A model generated the notes under the pieces. It was not told the DNA's origin and searched no databases. It saw only the letters and a list, made by a program, of their open reading frames with translations. This document shows, piece after piece, positions 18,340-27,349 of a DNA stretch of 46,787 nucleotides (positions are counted from its first letter, which is position 1; every line of letters starts with the position of its first letter). Both the position numbers and the translations under genes were made by a program. This DNA is from an uncultured Porphyromonadaceae bacterium (lineage in GTDB: Bacteria > Bacteroidota > Bacteroidia > Bacteroidales > Muribaculaceae). The stretch spans positions 1 to 46,787 of the forward strand of contig CABUVO010000031.1 of NCBI GenBank assembly GCA_902495075.1. Direction: 5' to 3'.

Positions 18340-20781
18340 TTAGAAAAGAATCGCAATGCGATAGGTGATGAATGCAAATACCCATGCGAGAGCAGTGTTG
18401 TATAATACTGAGAACAGTGCATATTTCCAAGAACCTGCCTCGCGTGCAATTGCAGTCAACGTTGCAATACATGGGAAATAGAGGAGAACAAACACCATGA
18501 ATGCTAAAGCGGATTCAGGTGTAAATGGTGCTTTCCCGGTCAACTTGGAAGGTGTTTTTAATCTTTCTGAAAGCATATCTGCGTCATCATCTCCAACATA
18601 AAGAACTCCGAGAGTGGATACAACAACCTCCTTGGCTGCTGACCCGGCAATAAGCGATACGCAGGATTTCCATCCAAGTTCCATCGGACGCACAACAGGT
18701 TCCACAAACCTTCCTATCTGTCCGAGAATAGAGTGGCTTTGTTGATATTCGGTAAGGACTGAGTTCTCAAGTTGCTCAGGTGTCATTGATTCCACATAAG
18801 AAGCCGGCATTTCTTCAGTGACCTCAGTGATATATTTGTCAGGAACATCTTCAAAATCATAATGTGGAAAATAGGAGAGAGCCCAGATAATTATAGATGC
18901 AACAAGAATCAATCCTCCCATTTTACGAAGATACTGTTCTGCTTTTGCCCACATGTTCCTCATGGTTGCTTTCATTGTAGGCATTCTGTAAGGTGGAAGC
19001 TCCATTACAAATGGGGTTTCATCAGCTTTGAACCAGAACTTTCGCATCATTTTTGCAGTGAGCACAGCTACAATTATTCCGAGAGTGTAAAGCCCTACGA
19101 ACACCCATGCCCCATAGTTAGGGAAGAAGGCTCCAACAAGAAGTACGTATATCGGTATTCTTGCCGAGCAGCTGATAAAGGGATTTATAAGTATAGTAAT
19201 CAGTCTGCTTGATTTGCTCTCTATTATTCTTGTTGACATAATGGCTGGCACGTTGCATCCGAATCCCATTACAAGAGGAATAAATGATTTGCCATGTAAG
19301 CCCATGCGGTGCATAAGTTTGTCCATAATGAAAGCAACCCTCGCCATATATCCTGAATCTTCCATAAATGATATAAAGGCATATAGAATCAAGATATTTG
19401 GAAGGAAAATTATAACCCCACCAACACCTCCTATGATGCCGTCGAGAAGTAAATCCTTCAATGGTCCGTCTGCCATGGATTGGGAAATCAAGCCTGAGAA
19501 CCACGCCACAAGTTGTTCAATCCATTCCATGGGATATGAACCGATCTTGAATGTTGCCCAGAACATTAGCCACATTACGAGAAGGAATAGAGGAAAACCA
19601 AAAAGTTTATTTGTGACAAACGCATCAATGATTTTTGTAGATTTTTCTTCCTTGCCTATGCTACCCTCCATTGTCTCCCTCAGTGCGCCTTGGATAAAAC
19701 CATATTTTTCGGCTGCAATAGCAGAAGTTATATCTTCATGGAGCTGTTTGTATATCCGTTCATTTTCTTCATCCCTGATTTTCTTCCATTCCTCATACTG
19801 GGGATTGTTTTTTAGAATATCCTCTATTTCCGGATCCTTCTCCAAAAACTTGATAGCTAAAAATCTTGGAGAGAATTGATGGGAGACACTCAGGTCTTTT
19901 TTGAATTCATCTTTAAGTCTCCCGACCGCAGCCTCAATTTCCGGACTCATCCTTACGTGAATGTGACGCGTGTCGGGATTTTTCATTTCATAAACCTCGA
20001 TTATGGTGTCAAGTAATTTCTCGATACCATATCCTGTTGCGGCAATAGTTGGTACTACCGGAACACCAAGCATTTTTCCAAGATTGGAATAGTCAAGTTT
20101 TACACCACTTTTCTGGAGTTCATCATACATATTGAGGTCAATTACCATTGACCTGTTCATGTCTATGAGCTCAGTTGTGAGATAGAGATTGCGTTCGAGG
20201 TTGGAAGCGACAACAACGTTGACGATTACGTCCGGTGTCTCTTCCCTCAGATACCGCATCACATATAATTCCTCCGGAGAATAGGCGGATAAGGAATAAG
20301 TGCCCGGCAGATCCACGATATTGAAGCGATATCCCTTGTGTTTCAGTGTCCCTGCTTTTGCCCCTACAGTAACGCCGGCATAATTCCCAACGTGCTCATG
20401 TGCACCGGAAACCATATTAAATAAAGAAGTTTTTCCGCAATTTGGGTTGCCTATCAATGCGACATTTATTATTTTGTCACGTCTGAGATGATGCGATGTG
20501 TCGGTATCATGTTCTTCCATGACCACATCGGCTGAAACGTGAGAAGACTCCCAGTGTTCCAACAGATCTACTTCAATAAGTTCAGCTTCAGCCCGACGAA
20601 GAGATACTTCATAATCCATGAGGGCATACTTCACCGGGTCTTGCAACGGGGCGTTGAGAATTACACGGACTTCGCGACCTCTTACGAATCCCATTTCCAT
20701 CACGCGCTTGCGGAAAGCACCGTGACCTAATATTTTGGTTACGACACCGGTTTCACCCGGCTTTAATTCTGATAGTCTCAT
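18340..20781 (-). CDS. feoB: Fused FeoA-FeoB ferrous iron transporter
   Basis: Inner-membrane Fe(II) uptake protein with FeoA joined to the N-terminus, a fusion common in Bacteroidetes. From the chosen ATG (20779-20781): FeoA SH3-like domain 1-72 (MRLSELKPGETGVV), linker, GTPase domain with G1 GNPNCGKTS at 111-119 and the VDLPGTYSLS G3 region, then the Gate-type membrane domains with GFGCNVPAIMSTR. The frame stays open for 35 more codons to 20886, but those residues are not FeoA-like, and a -7 element sits between, so I start at 20781, giving 813 aa. A 20-base palindrome at 20865-20884 lies upstream. Regulation by iron is expected but no Fur box is evident. Confidence 0.93.
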   Translation of the reverse strand: MRLSELKPGETGVVTKILGHGAFRKRVMEMGFVRGREVRVILNAPLQDPVKYALMDYEVSLRRAEAELIEVDLLEHWESSHVSADVVMEEHDTDTSHHLRRDKIINVALIGNPNCGKTSLFNMVSGAHEHVGNYAGVTVGAKAGTLKHKGYRFNIVDLPGTYSLSAYSPEELYVMRYLREETPDVIVNVVVASNLERNLYLTTELIDMNRSMVIDLNMYDELQKSGVKLDYSNLGKMLGVPVVPTIAATGYGIEKLLDTIIEVYEMKNPDTRHIHVRMSPEIEAAVGRLKDEFKKDLSVSHQFSPRFLAIKFLEKDPEIEDILKNNPQYEEWKKIRDEENERIYKQLHEDITSAIAAEKYGFIQGALRETMEGSIGKEEKSTKIIDAFVTNKLFGFPLFLLVMWLMFWATFKIGSYPMEWIEQLVAWFSGLISQSMADGPLKDLLLDGIIGGVGGVIIFLPNILILYAFISFMEDSGYMARVAFIMDKLMHRMGLHGKSFIPLVMGFGCNVPAIMSTRIIESKSSRLITILINPFISCSARIPIYVLLVGAFFPNYGAWVFVGLYTLGIIVAVLTAKMMRKFWFKADETPFVMELPPYRMPTMKATMRNMWAKAEQYLRKMGGLILVASIIIWALSYFPHYDFEDVPDKYITEVTEEMPASYVESMTPEQLENSVLTEYQQSHSILGQIGRFVEPVVRPMELGWKSCVSLIAGSAAKEVVVSTLGVLYVGDDDADMLSERLKTPSKLTGKAPFTPESALAFMVFVLLYFPCIATLTAIAREAGSWKYALFSVLYNTALAWVFAFITYRIAILF

Positions 20782-20789
20782 TTCGACTG

Positions 20790-20797
20790 CAAAATTA
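20790..20797 (-). promoter_or_regulatory. Candidate feoAB -7 element, near-leaderless start
   Basis: The minus strand reads TAATTTTG, ending 8 bases before the feoAB ATG. If used, RNA would begin within a few bases of the start codon. No TTTG is seen at the -33 spacing, so the evidence is the -7 element alone. Confidence 0.48.
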
Positions 20798-20864
20798 ATT
20801 CTTAATCTGTAAAAACGGATACTAAAAACACCATATTTAAGAAAAATACCTACTTTTAGGTATT

Positions 20865-20884
20865 GAAGTTGATTAAACAACTTC
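20865..20884. promoter_or_regulatory. Palindrome upstream of feoAB, shared with radA
   Basis: GAAGTTG and CAACTTC face each other around a 6-base AT centre. The same palindrome with two changes occurs at 33696-33715 near the radA start. It could be an operator; it lies about 85 bases upstream of the feoAB ATG, beyond the -7 element. Confidence 0.45.
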
Positions 20885-20904
20885 ATCTCCTCATCTTTTT
20901 CTTA

Positions 20905-20950
20905 CAATAAAAAATGCTCCGTTGTTTGCACAGCGGAGCATTTTTTATTG
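20905..20950 (-). terminator. Terminator of the uvrB-ygiQ-peptidase operon
   Basis: CAATAAAAAATGCTCCG pairs exactly with CGGAGCATTTTTTATTG around a 12-base loop. It starts 11 bases after the peptidase stop and carries A/T runs on both sides, so it may act in both directions. Confidence 0.9.
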
Positions 20951-20960
20951 AGAATTGATA

Positions 20961-23078
20961 TTATTTCTTGTTTTCAACGGGCGTTTTCAGATACTTGTCG
21001 AGGAATCTGAAGAATGTGCGTTGCCACAGGATTGCATTCTGAGGTTTGAGCACCCAGTGGTTTTCATCCGGGAAGACAAGCATTTCAGCTTCGAGTCCGT
21101 GCATTTTAGCGGCATTGAAAGCCTGCATGCCTTGAGACGCAAGGATTCGGTAGTCAAGTTCACCCACTGTGATAAGCATCGGAGCTGTCCAGTTGTTTAC
21201 AAATCTGTGGGGAGAATTAGCATATGTGCGCTGAGCCACTGCATTGTCTTTATCCCAATACGGACCGCCAAGATCAAAGTCTGCGAACCACATCTCTTCA
21301 GTTTCAAGATATTGTGCCTCAACGTTGAAAATACCGGCATGAGCGATAAGGGCTGCATATCGACCATCATTATGACCGGCAAGCCAATAAACAGAGAATC
21401 CACCATAGCTTGCTCCTATGGCGCCTACATGGTCTGCGTCAACATATGGACGGCTCTTGATATAATCCGTTGCAGAGAAATAATCCTGCATGTTCTGACC
21501 GCCGTAATCTCCGGAGATCTGACGGTTCCATACTGTTCCGAATCCCGGCACGCCGTGACGGTTGGGAGCTATGATCACATATCCGTGTGCTGCCATTATC
21601 ATGAAGTTCCAACGATAACTCCAGAATTGGCTGACAGCCTGCTGCGGACCACCCTGACAATAAAGTATTGCCGGATATTTCTTGTTTGGATCGAAATCGG
21701 GAGGAAGGATTTCCCAGCAAGTCATCTGACCGCCATCAGTGGTAGGTACAATAACCTTGTTGACCTCACCTAATTTGAGTTGGTCGAGAAGCTCCTTATT
21801 TACGGATGTGAGCTGTTTGCATTCTGTCTGACCTTTGGTTACAAGGAAAATTTCATTAGGCTCACGCATAGAGTGGCGCATTGCGATGGCGGCATTGTCG
21901 GCAACCGGAGAAACTCCTACGAAATCGAATTGTCCGTTGGCAACTGTGTCGATAGCGCATGTATTCACGTCAATAGTGAATACCGGTGAAACACCTTGGT
22001 AGTAACCGGTGAACCATATCGATTTGCCATCCTTTGCCCATGCGAGCTGTTCGGGCCAGTAATCCCAGTTTTCAGTCAGATCGCGGGTGTCACGGCTTTT
22101 CATGTCCATGAGCATGAGGCGTTTTTTGTCGCTCTCATATTTTGCTGTCGGCATTGAGAGCCATGCAAGTGAATTCCCGTCGGGTGAGAAGACGGGATCT
22201 GTATCATAGCCGGGATATCCCTCGCCGGTGAGTAATTCTGTTTTGCCCGATGCAAGGTCGTAAAGATAAAGATTGGAATCTGTTGAGAAAACATAATCCA
22301 TTCCTTTGTATTTGCGGCTTACATATACCAGTTTTGAACCGTCAGGACTCCATGCAAATGATTCGGCACCTCCGAAGGGACGCATAGGACATTCGAAAGG
22401 TTCACCCTCCATGATGTCTTTTGCATTCTTGATTTCTCCATCAAATTCAGCTACGAAAGGATGCGGAATCTTTGTTACCCATTCATCCCAATGTTTATAT
22501 CCAAGGTCATCAATCACGCGACCGGTTGTTTTGGGAAGATCTTTGAAAAGCTCTTCATCATTTTTGTTAAAGTCATTGATTGCGGATGCGAACACAACGT
22601 GTTTGCCGTCAGGACTGATTTTGAAGCATTCAATGCCATTTGCTTCATTGGAGAGTCTTTTCTCTCCGGAGCCATCTGCATTAATACTGAATATCTGCAC
22701 GGCATCAGTATCTTTGTCATGGCGGAGGAATGCAATTTTTTTGCCTTCATCGATCCATTGCAGATTGCTTTCAGATCCGGCAGTCTTTGTCAGACGTGTC
22801 ATATTGCTTCCATCTGCATCCATGATATAGATCTCGGAATTACCCTTGTTTAACTGGATGTCTTCATAAGTAAGGGTAAAAATGATCTTGGTGCCGTCGG
22901 GAGAAGGTGTAGCCTCTGAGATACGACCAAAAGCTTCAAGAACCTCCGGAGTCATCATGCCGTCGGTAATTGTAACTTCCGGCTTTTCAATGATAGTCTC
23001 GTCAGCCTTATCTTTGCTGCAGCTTCCGAGAGCCGATAATGCTACGATTGCACTCATCGTAATTTTAAATTTGTTCAT
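20961..23078 (-). CDS. S9-family lipoprotein peptidase, DPP5-like
   Basis: Prolyl-oligopeptidase-family serine peptidase, most like the dipeptidyl-peptidase 5 group of Bacteroidetes that trims dipeptides in the periplasm. The N-terminus has a lipoprotein signal with lipobox LGSC and Cys20. A beta-propeller with repeated SPDG-type blades (TPSPDGTKI, SPDGKHVVF, SPDGSKLVY, SPDGNSLAW) runs to about 430. The alpha/beta-hydrolase domain follows with Ser557 in GASYGGFS, Asp642 in GELDYRI and His674 in DENHWV. Length 705 aa is normal. It lies 24 bases after ygiQ in what appears to be one operon from uvrB. The propeller and triad are intact, so it should be active; the exact specificity is inference. 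Confidence 0.88.
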   Translation of the reverse strand: MNKFKITMSAIVALSALGSCSKDKADETIIEKPEVTITDGMMTPEVLEAFGRISEATPSPDGTKIIFTLTYEDIQLNKGNSEIYIMDADGSNMTRLTKTAGSESNLQWIDEGKKIAFLRHDKDTDAVQIFSINADGSGEKRLSNEANGIECFKISPDGKHVVFASAINDFNKNDEELFKDLPKTTGRVIDDLGYKHWDEWVTKIPHPFVAEFDGEIKNAKDIMEGEPFECPMRPFGGAESFAWSPDGSKLVYVSRKYKGMDYVFSTDSNLYLYDLASGKTELLTGEGYPGYDTDPVFSPDGNSLAWLSMPTAKYESDKKRLMLMDMKSRDTRDLTENWDYWPEQLAWAKDGKSIWFTGYYQGVSPVFTIDVNTCAIDTVANGQFDFVGVSPVADNAAIAMRHSMREPNEIFLVTKGQTECKQLTSVNKELLDQLKLGEVNKVIVPTTDGGQMTCWEILPPDFDPNKKYPAILYCQGGPQQAVSQFWSYRWNFMIMAAHGYVIIAPNRHGVPGFGTVWNRQISGDYGGQNMQDYFSATDYIKSRPYVDADHVGAIGASYGGFSVYWLAGHNDGRYAALIAHAGIFNVEAQYLETEEMWFADFDLGGPYWDKDNAVAQRTYANSPHRFVNNWTAPMLITVGELDYRILASQGMQAFNAAKMHGLEAEMLVFPDENHWVLKPQNAILWQRTFFRFLDKYLKTPVENKK

Positions 23079-23102
23079 AAAAAGATTATTTAGTTGTTAT
23101 AG

Positions 23103-25049
23103 TTATTTTGTTCTTTTCTTTGGTATTATACGGGATTTTGAGTGATTGTCCCGCTTTTCAAAGCCTTTGTGGCCGACAGCATTCCGGGCTGAACCGGAAT
23201 ACAATACATCAATAAGATCCGGTCTGTGTAGCCGGCGGAGGGAATCGATGATTGCTCTGCGCGATTCCGGTTTATACCAGAAAAAGAACTGACGCTGAGC
23301 CAACTTCTCTCTTTCTGTGCGTGCCGTGAAGATTTTTTCTCCGGTATAAGGATGATAACCGGAATAATATATCTCTGTAGCCACAGTCATGGGCGTTGGA
23401 GTGAAATCCTGCACTTGTTCAAGATGAAAATCCAGTTCTTTGGTGATGCATGCCAGTTCTGCCATATCTTCCTCTCTGCATCCCGGATGCGAAGAGATGA
23501 AATAGGGGATAAGTTGCTGACGCAATCCATACTTTCTATTAGTATTGTCGAAAATGGTTTTAAATTTTCTGAATAATTCGAAAGATGGTTTCCGCATCAC
23601 ATTAAGAACAGCATCAGATGTATGCTCCGGGGCAACTTTTAATCTGCCGCTCACATGGTCGGTGATCAGTTCCGAGAGATATTGCCGGTTGGCAGCTGCC
23701 GCTTTCTCTGTTTTTGCCGGTGCCATAGCCAGGTTATATCTCACTCCACTTCCTATGAAAGATTTTTTTATCTCTTTAATTGAATCAACCGCATGATATA
23801 TATCAAGAAGAGGGGTGTGGTCGTTGTTGAGATTCGGACATGGCTTAGGATGCAGACATGACGGGCGAACGCATTTCTCGCAAATCTTTTTGTCAAGTCC
23901 ACCCATCGCATACATGTTTGCCGAAGGTCCTCCAAGATCAGAAATATATCCTTTGAAATCCGGCATTGTGCATACTTTTCTGACTTCTTTCAATATCGAC
24001 TCTTTTGATCTTGAGGCTATGAACTTACCCTGATGGGCGGAGATTGTGCAGAAAGCGCAGCCCCCGAAGCATCCGCGATGCATGTTGACGGAATGCCGGA
24101 TCATATCGTAGGCGGGGATATGTTTGCCACGATATCGCGGGTGGGGCATTCGCGTGTAAGGAAGGTCGAAAGATGCATCCATCTCCTCCTGTGTCATGGG
24201 AGGATACATAGGATTGATGCGTATCATCCTTTCTCCGGTTTTCTGCCAGATGATGCTACCATGATATTTGTTTGATTCCTCCTCTATATGTTTGAAGTTG
24301 AGAGATTGGAATTTTTTATTTTTCAGACATTCCTCATAACTTCTTAACACAATATCTCCTTCACCGGGAGAATCATCGGTAAAGAAAACTGTCTGAGGTA
24401 TATCAGTGATATCCTTTATATTCGCACCTGTCTCAATTCTTTTCGCAAGTTCAACAATCGGACGCTCTCCCATGCCATATACGATCATGTCTGCCTTACA
24501 GTCCGCAAGAATGGAAGGTCGGAGTCGGTCAAGCCAATAATCGTAATGTGACACACGTCTTAGCGATGCCTCTATTCCTCCTGCAATAACGGGGACATCC
24601 GGATAAAGTTCTTTCAGTATATTGGAATATACGATAGTAGGGTAATCCGGACGCATCCCGTGGCGTCCGCCGGGTGTGTATGCATCGTCATGGCGCATAC
24701 GTCGGTTGGCAGTGTAATGGTTCACCATTGAATCCATAGCTCCTGCAGATACGCCAAAGAACAACCGCGGTTTTCCTAATTTTTTGAAGTCACGAAGGTC
24801 GTCTCGCCAGTTGGGCTGAGGGACGATGGCAACCTTGTATCCCGCTTTCTGGAGCACTCTGCCGATGACTGCAGCCCCGAAAGAGGGATGGTCAACGTAT
24901 GCGTCGCCAGAGAATAATATTATGTCGGCTTGCTCCCATCCAAGATCTTCCATTTCGTCGCGCGATGTGGGAAGGTATAATTTTTTAGGAGGAAGGGGTA
25001 GGTTGTATTCAGCGCCTTGTTGCTTTATATTTTTAGTATCTTTAGCCAT
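23103..25049 (-). CDS. ygiQ: YgiQ-family radical SAM protein
   Basis: Member of the YgiQ radical-SAM family, whose reaction is not established. The N-terminal B12-binding-like region (about 35-260: ADIILFSGDAYVDHPSFG, GVSAGAMDSMVNHY) precedes the radical-SAM core with the cluster motif C327-x3-C331-x2-C334 in RGCFGGCAFC. A Cys-rich segment (CEKCVRPSCLHPKPC, about 388-402) and a C-terminal tail rich in basic residues follow. Length 648 aa fits the family. It begins 2 bases after the uvrB stop, so it is co-transcribed and perhaps translationally coupled with uvrB. Confidence 0.92.
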   Translation of the reverse strand: MAKDTKNIKQQGAEYNLPLPPKKLYLPTSRDEMEDLGWEQADIILFSGDAYVDHPSFGAAVIGRVLQKAGYKVAIVPQPNWRDDLRDFKKLGKPRLFFGVSAGAMDSMVNHYTANRRMRHDDAYTPGGRHGMRPDYPTIVYSNILKELYPDVPVIAGGIEASLRRVSHYDYWLDRLRPSILADCKADMIVYGMGERPIVELAKRIETGANIKDITDIPQTVFFTDDSPGEGDIVLRSYEECLKNKKFQSLNFKHIEEESNKYHGSIIWQKTGERMIRINPMYPPMTQEEMDASFDLPYTRMPHPRYRGKHIPAYDMIRHSVNMHRGCFGGCAFCTISAHQGKFIASRSKESILKEVRKVCTMPDFKGYISDLGGPSANMYAMGGLDKKICEKCVRPSCLHPKPCPNLNNDHTPLLDIYHAVDSIKEIKKSFIGSGVRYNLAMAPAKTEKAAAANRQYLSELITDHVSGRLKVAPEHTSDAVLNVMRKPSFELFRKFKTIFDNTNRKYGLRQQLIPYFISSHPGCREEDMAELACITKELDFHLEQVQDFTPTPMTVATEIYYSGYHPYTGEKIFTARTEREKLAQRQFFFWYKPESRRAIIDSLRRLHRPDLIDVLYSGSARNAVGHKGFEKRDNHSKSRIIPKKRTK

Positions 25050-25051
25050 CT

Positions 25052-27151
25052 TTATTTTTTAATTGATTCAAGACGGTCTTTTAATTTTAACATCTCGTCG
25101 CGAAGCTGCGCAGCTTCGATGAAGTCAGTGCGTTTGGCTGCCGCTACCATGCGAGCGTTCAGTTTCTCTATCTGAGCGCTGAGCTCATCCGGAGCCATAT
25201 AGCCGATAACCGGATCCGCAGCAACATCCACTTTATGCTCTTCTTCATAATATGGTTTCGGAGCGGATGGTTTGCGGGTATCTTTACGGATATCTTTGCG
25301 TGCCACCGTTTTAGCTGATCCCCGTTTGGTATCGGTGTTCTTTTCGGAAGATTCATAAATCTCGATAAGATCGTTTCCAGATTTCTTTACAATTGGTGTA
25401 GGAGTGATTCCATGTTCCTCATTGTAAAGCATCTGTTTTTTGCGGCGGCGATCGGTCTCGTCGATTGTGCGCTGCATGCTGTCGGTTATTTTGTCGGCAT
25501 ACATTATTACCTTACCGTGAACATTTCGCGCTGCCCTACCTGCAGTCTGCGTCAACGATCGATGATTTCTCAGAAAACCCTCTTTGTCGGCATCAAGTAT
25601 GGCGACAAGACTAACCTGAGGCAAGTCAAGACCTTCTCGGAGGAGGTTGACACCGATAAGCACATCATAAACTCCTTGTCGCAGATCTTCAAGAATACGG
25701 ATGCGTTCAAGTGTGTCTACATCGCTGTGGATATATGCGCTGCTCACGCCCCATTTTATGAGATGGTCGTTAAGTTCCTCAGCCATTCGTTTTGTAAGGG
25801 TCGTGACCAAAGTGCGCTCACCGGCTTCAATCCTCAGACGTATCTGTTCCATCAGATCATCTATCTGATTCATGGTCGGACGTATCTCAATCTCCGGATC
25901 AAGAAGACCGGTTGGACGAATAACTTGTTCGGTAAAAATACCCTCCGTCTGCTGCAGCTCATAATCACCGGGAGTGGCGCTTACGTAGATTGCCTGATTT
26001 GTAAGACGTTCGAACTCGTCAAATTTAAGAGGTCGGTTGTCAATCGCCGCCGGCAATCGGAAGCCGTATTCCACGAGATTCATTTTGCGGGAAAGGTCAC
26101 CACCGTTCATGCCTCGGATCTGAGGGAGCGTGACGTGGCTCTCGTCGATAATTGTGAGGTAATCTTTTGGGAAATAATCAAGCAGACAGAACGGACGCAT
26201 GCCCGGTTCTCTGCCATCGAAATATCTTGAATAGTTCTCGATTCCACTGCAATGTCCAAGCTCCTTGATCATCTCAAGATCATACGTCACACGCTCCCTT
26301 AGCCGTTCGGCTTCGAGAATTTTACCTTCATTCCTGAAAAATTCGCATTGTGAGCCAAGATCCACGGCAATCTGGTCGATTGCTCTTGCGGTATTCTCTT
26401 TGGAAGACACAAATATATTTGCGGGATAAATATTGAATCCCTCCAACTCTGTCAATACCGCTCCTGAATCGGGATCCACAGTCTGTATACTTTCAATTTC
26501 ATCGCCCCAGAATACAACGCGAAGCTGTATGTCTTCAAACGATAGAAGAATGTCCACTGTATCTCCCTTTACCCGGAACTGACCGCTTCTTAATTCAACT
26601 TCAGTGCGGGAGTAAAGAGAATCCACCAGTTTGCGGAGGAATGCATTACGAGAAATCCTGTCGCCTCTCTTGATGTTTACAACCGTCTGTGCGAAATCCT
26701 GCGGATTTCCCATACCGTATATGCAGCTCACACTCGACACAACTACTACGTCCCGTCTCCCCGAGAGAAGGGCGGCAACTGTTGAAAGCCTGAGTTTTTC
26801 GATCTGGTCATTGATCATCAGATCTTTCTCAATATATTTATCTGAAGATGGTATGTATGCCTCCGGCTGGTAATAGTCGTAATAACTTACAAAATATTGC
26901 ACCGAGTTTTCGGGAAAGAAATTCTTGAACTCGGAGTATAATTGGGCTGCAAGAGTCTTGTTGTGAGAAAGAATCAGTGTTGGGCGTTTCACCTGCTGGA
27001 TCACATTCGCCATGGTGAAGGTTTTTCCACTACCTGTCACCCCGAGAAGAGTCTGATGGCTCATTCCCTGGTTCACACCTTCCACGAGTTCAGCAATAGC
27101 CTCCGGCTGATCGCCTGTGGGTTTATATTCGGAAGTAAGTTTGAAATCCAT
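25052..27151 (-). CDS. uvrB: Excinuclease ABC subunit B
   Basis: DNA-damage verification helicase of nucleotide excision repair, loaded by UvrA and followed by UvrC cutting. From the ATG at 27149-27151 it has Walker A GVTGSGKT at 37-44, the damage-gripping beta-hairpin YYDYYQPEAYIP near 90, the helicase motifs (TQTAGRAARNVHGKVIMY), a basic linker (about 600-640) and a C-terminal UVR motif that binds UvrA/UvrC. The frame opens 6 codons earlier at a TTG, but the ATG matches the family start MDFKLTSEYKPTGDQ. A full promoter ends 6 bases before this ATG, so the message may be leaderless. It heads an operon with ygiQ and the S9 peptidase. uvrA is elsewhere in the window at 43434-46232. Confidence 0.96.
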   Translation of the reverse strand: MDFKLTSEYKPTGDQPEAIAELVEGVNQGMSHQTLLGVTGSGKTFTMANVIQQVKRPTLILSHNKTLAAQLYSEFKNFFPENSVQYFVSYYDYYQPEAYIPSSDKYIEKDLMINDQIEKLRLSTVAALLSGRRDVVVVSSVSCIYGMGNPQDFAQTVVNIKRGDRISRNAFLRKLVDSLYSRTEVELRSGQFRVKGDTVDILLSFEDIQLRVVFWGDEIESIQTVDPDSGAVLTELEGFNIYPANIFVSSKENTARAIDQIAVDLGSQCEFFRNEGKILEAERLRERVTYDLEMIKELGHCSGIENYSRYFDGREPGMRPFCLLDYFPKDYLTIIDESHVTLPQIRGMNGGDLSRKMNLVEYGFRLPAAIDNRPLKFDEFERLTNQAIYVSATPGDYELQQTEGIFTEQVIRPTGLLDPEIEIRPTMNQIDDLMEQIRLRIEAGERTLVTTLTKRMAEELNDHLIKWGVSSAYIHSDVDTLERIRILEDLRQGVYDVLIGVNLLREGLDLPQVSLVAILDADKEGFLRNHRSLTQTAGRAARNVHGKVIMYADKITDSMQRTIDETDRRRKKQMLYNEEHGITPTPIVKKSGNDLIEIYESSEKNTDTKRGSAKTVARKDIRKDTRKPSAPKPYYEEEHKVDVAADPVIGYMAPDELSAQIEKLNARMVAAAKRTDFIEAAQLRDEMLKLKDRLESIKK

Positions 27152-27157
27152 AATCTG

Positions 27158-27188
27158 CAAATATAACAATTATGCATCATATCTCAAA
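27158..27188 (-). promoter_or_regulatory. uvrB promoter (predicts leaderless mRNA)
   Basis: On the minus strand TTTG (27185-27188) is followed after 19 bases by TATATTTG (27158-27165). The -7 element ends 6 bases before the ATG, so RNA should start at or next to the A of the start codon. Confidence 0.7.
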
Positions 27189-27275
27189 ACAAATTCAACT
27201 TTTACAAACGAAAAACTGAAGGTTGTAATCTCGATTACTCATAAGTTGGAGGTCGCGAAACTTAAATTATTAAAA

Positions 27276-27307
27276 TTTGGAAAGGTGAATAAAATAGGTT
27301 AACTTTG
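27276..27307 (+). promoter_or_regulatory. tpiA promoter
   Basis: TTTG (27276-27279), 20 bases, then TAACTTTG (27300-27307): a complete Bacteroidetes promoter. It predicts a start near 27314 and a leader of about 36 nt. It is divergent from the uvrB promoter; the two -33 boxes are about 87 bases apart. Confidence 0.76.
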
Positions 27308-27349
27308 CAGATTGAAATTCGATATCAATTGTATTAAATATAAAAGACA

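Noticed and set aside
18782..20528. Plus-strand frames inside feoB, such as 19214-19879
   Set aside because: Antisense shadows of the membrane-protein gene; hydrophobic codons read as Lys/Asn/Arg-type strings with no start context.
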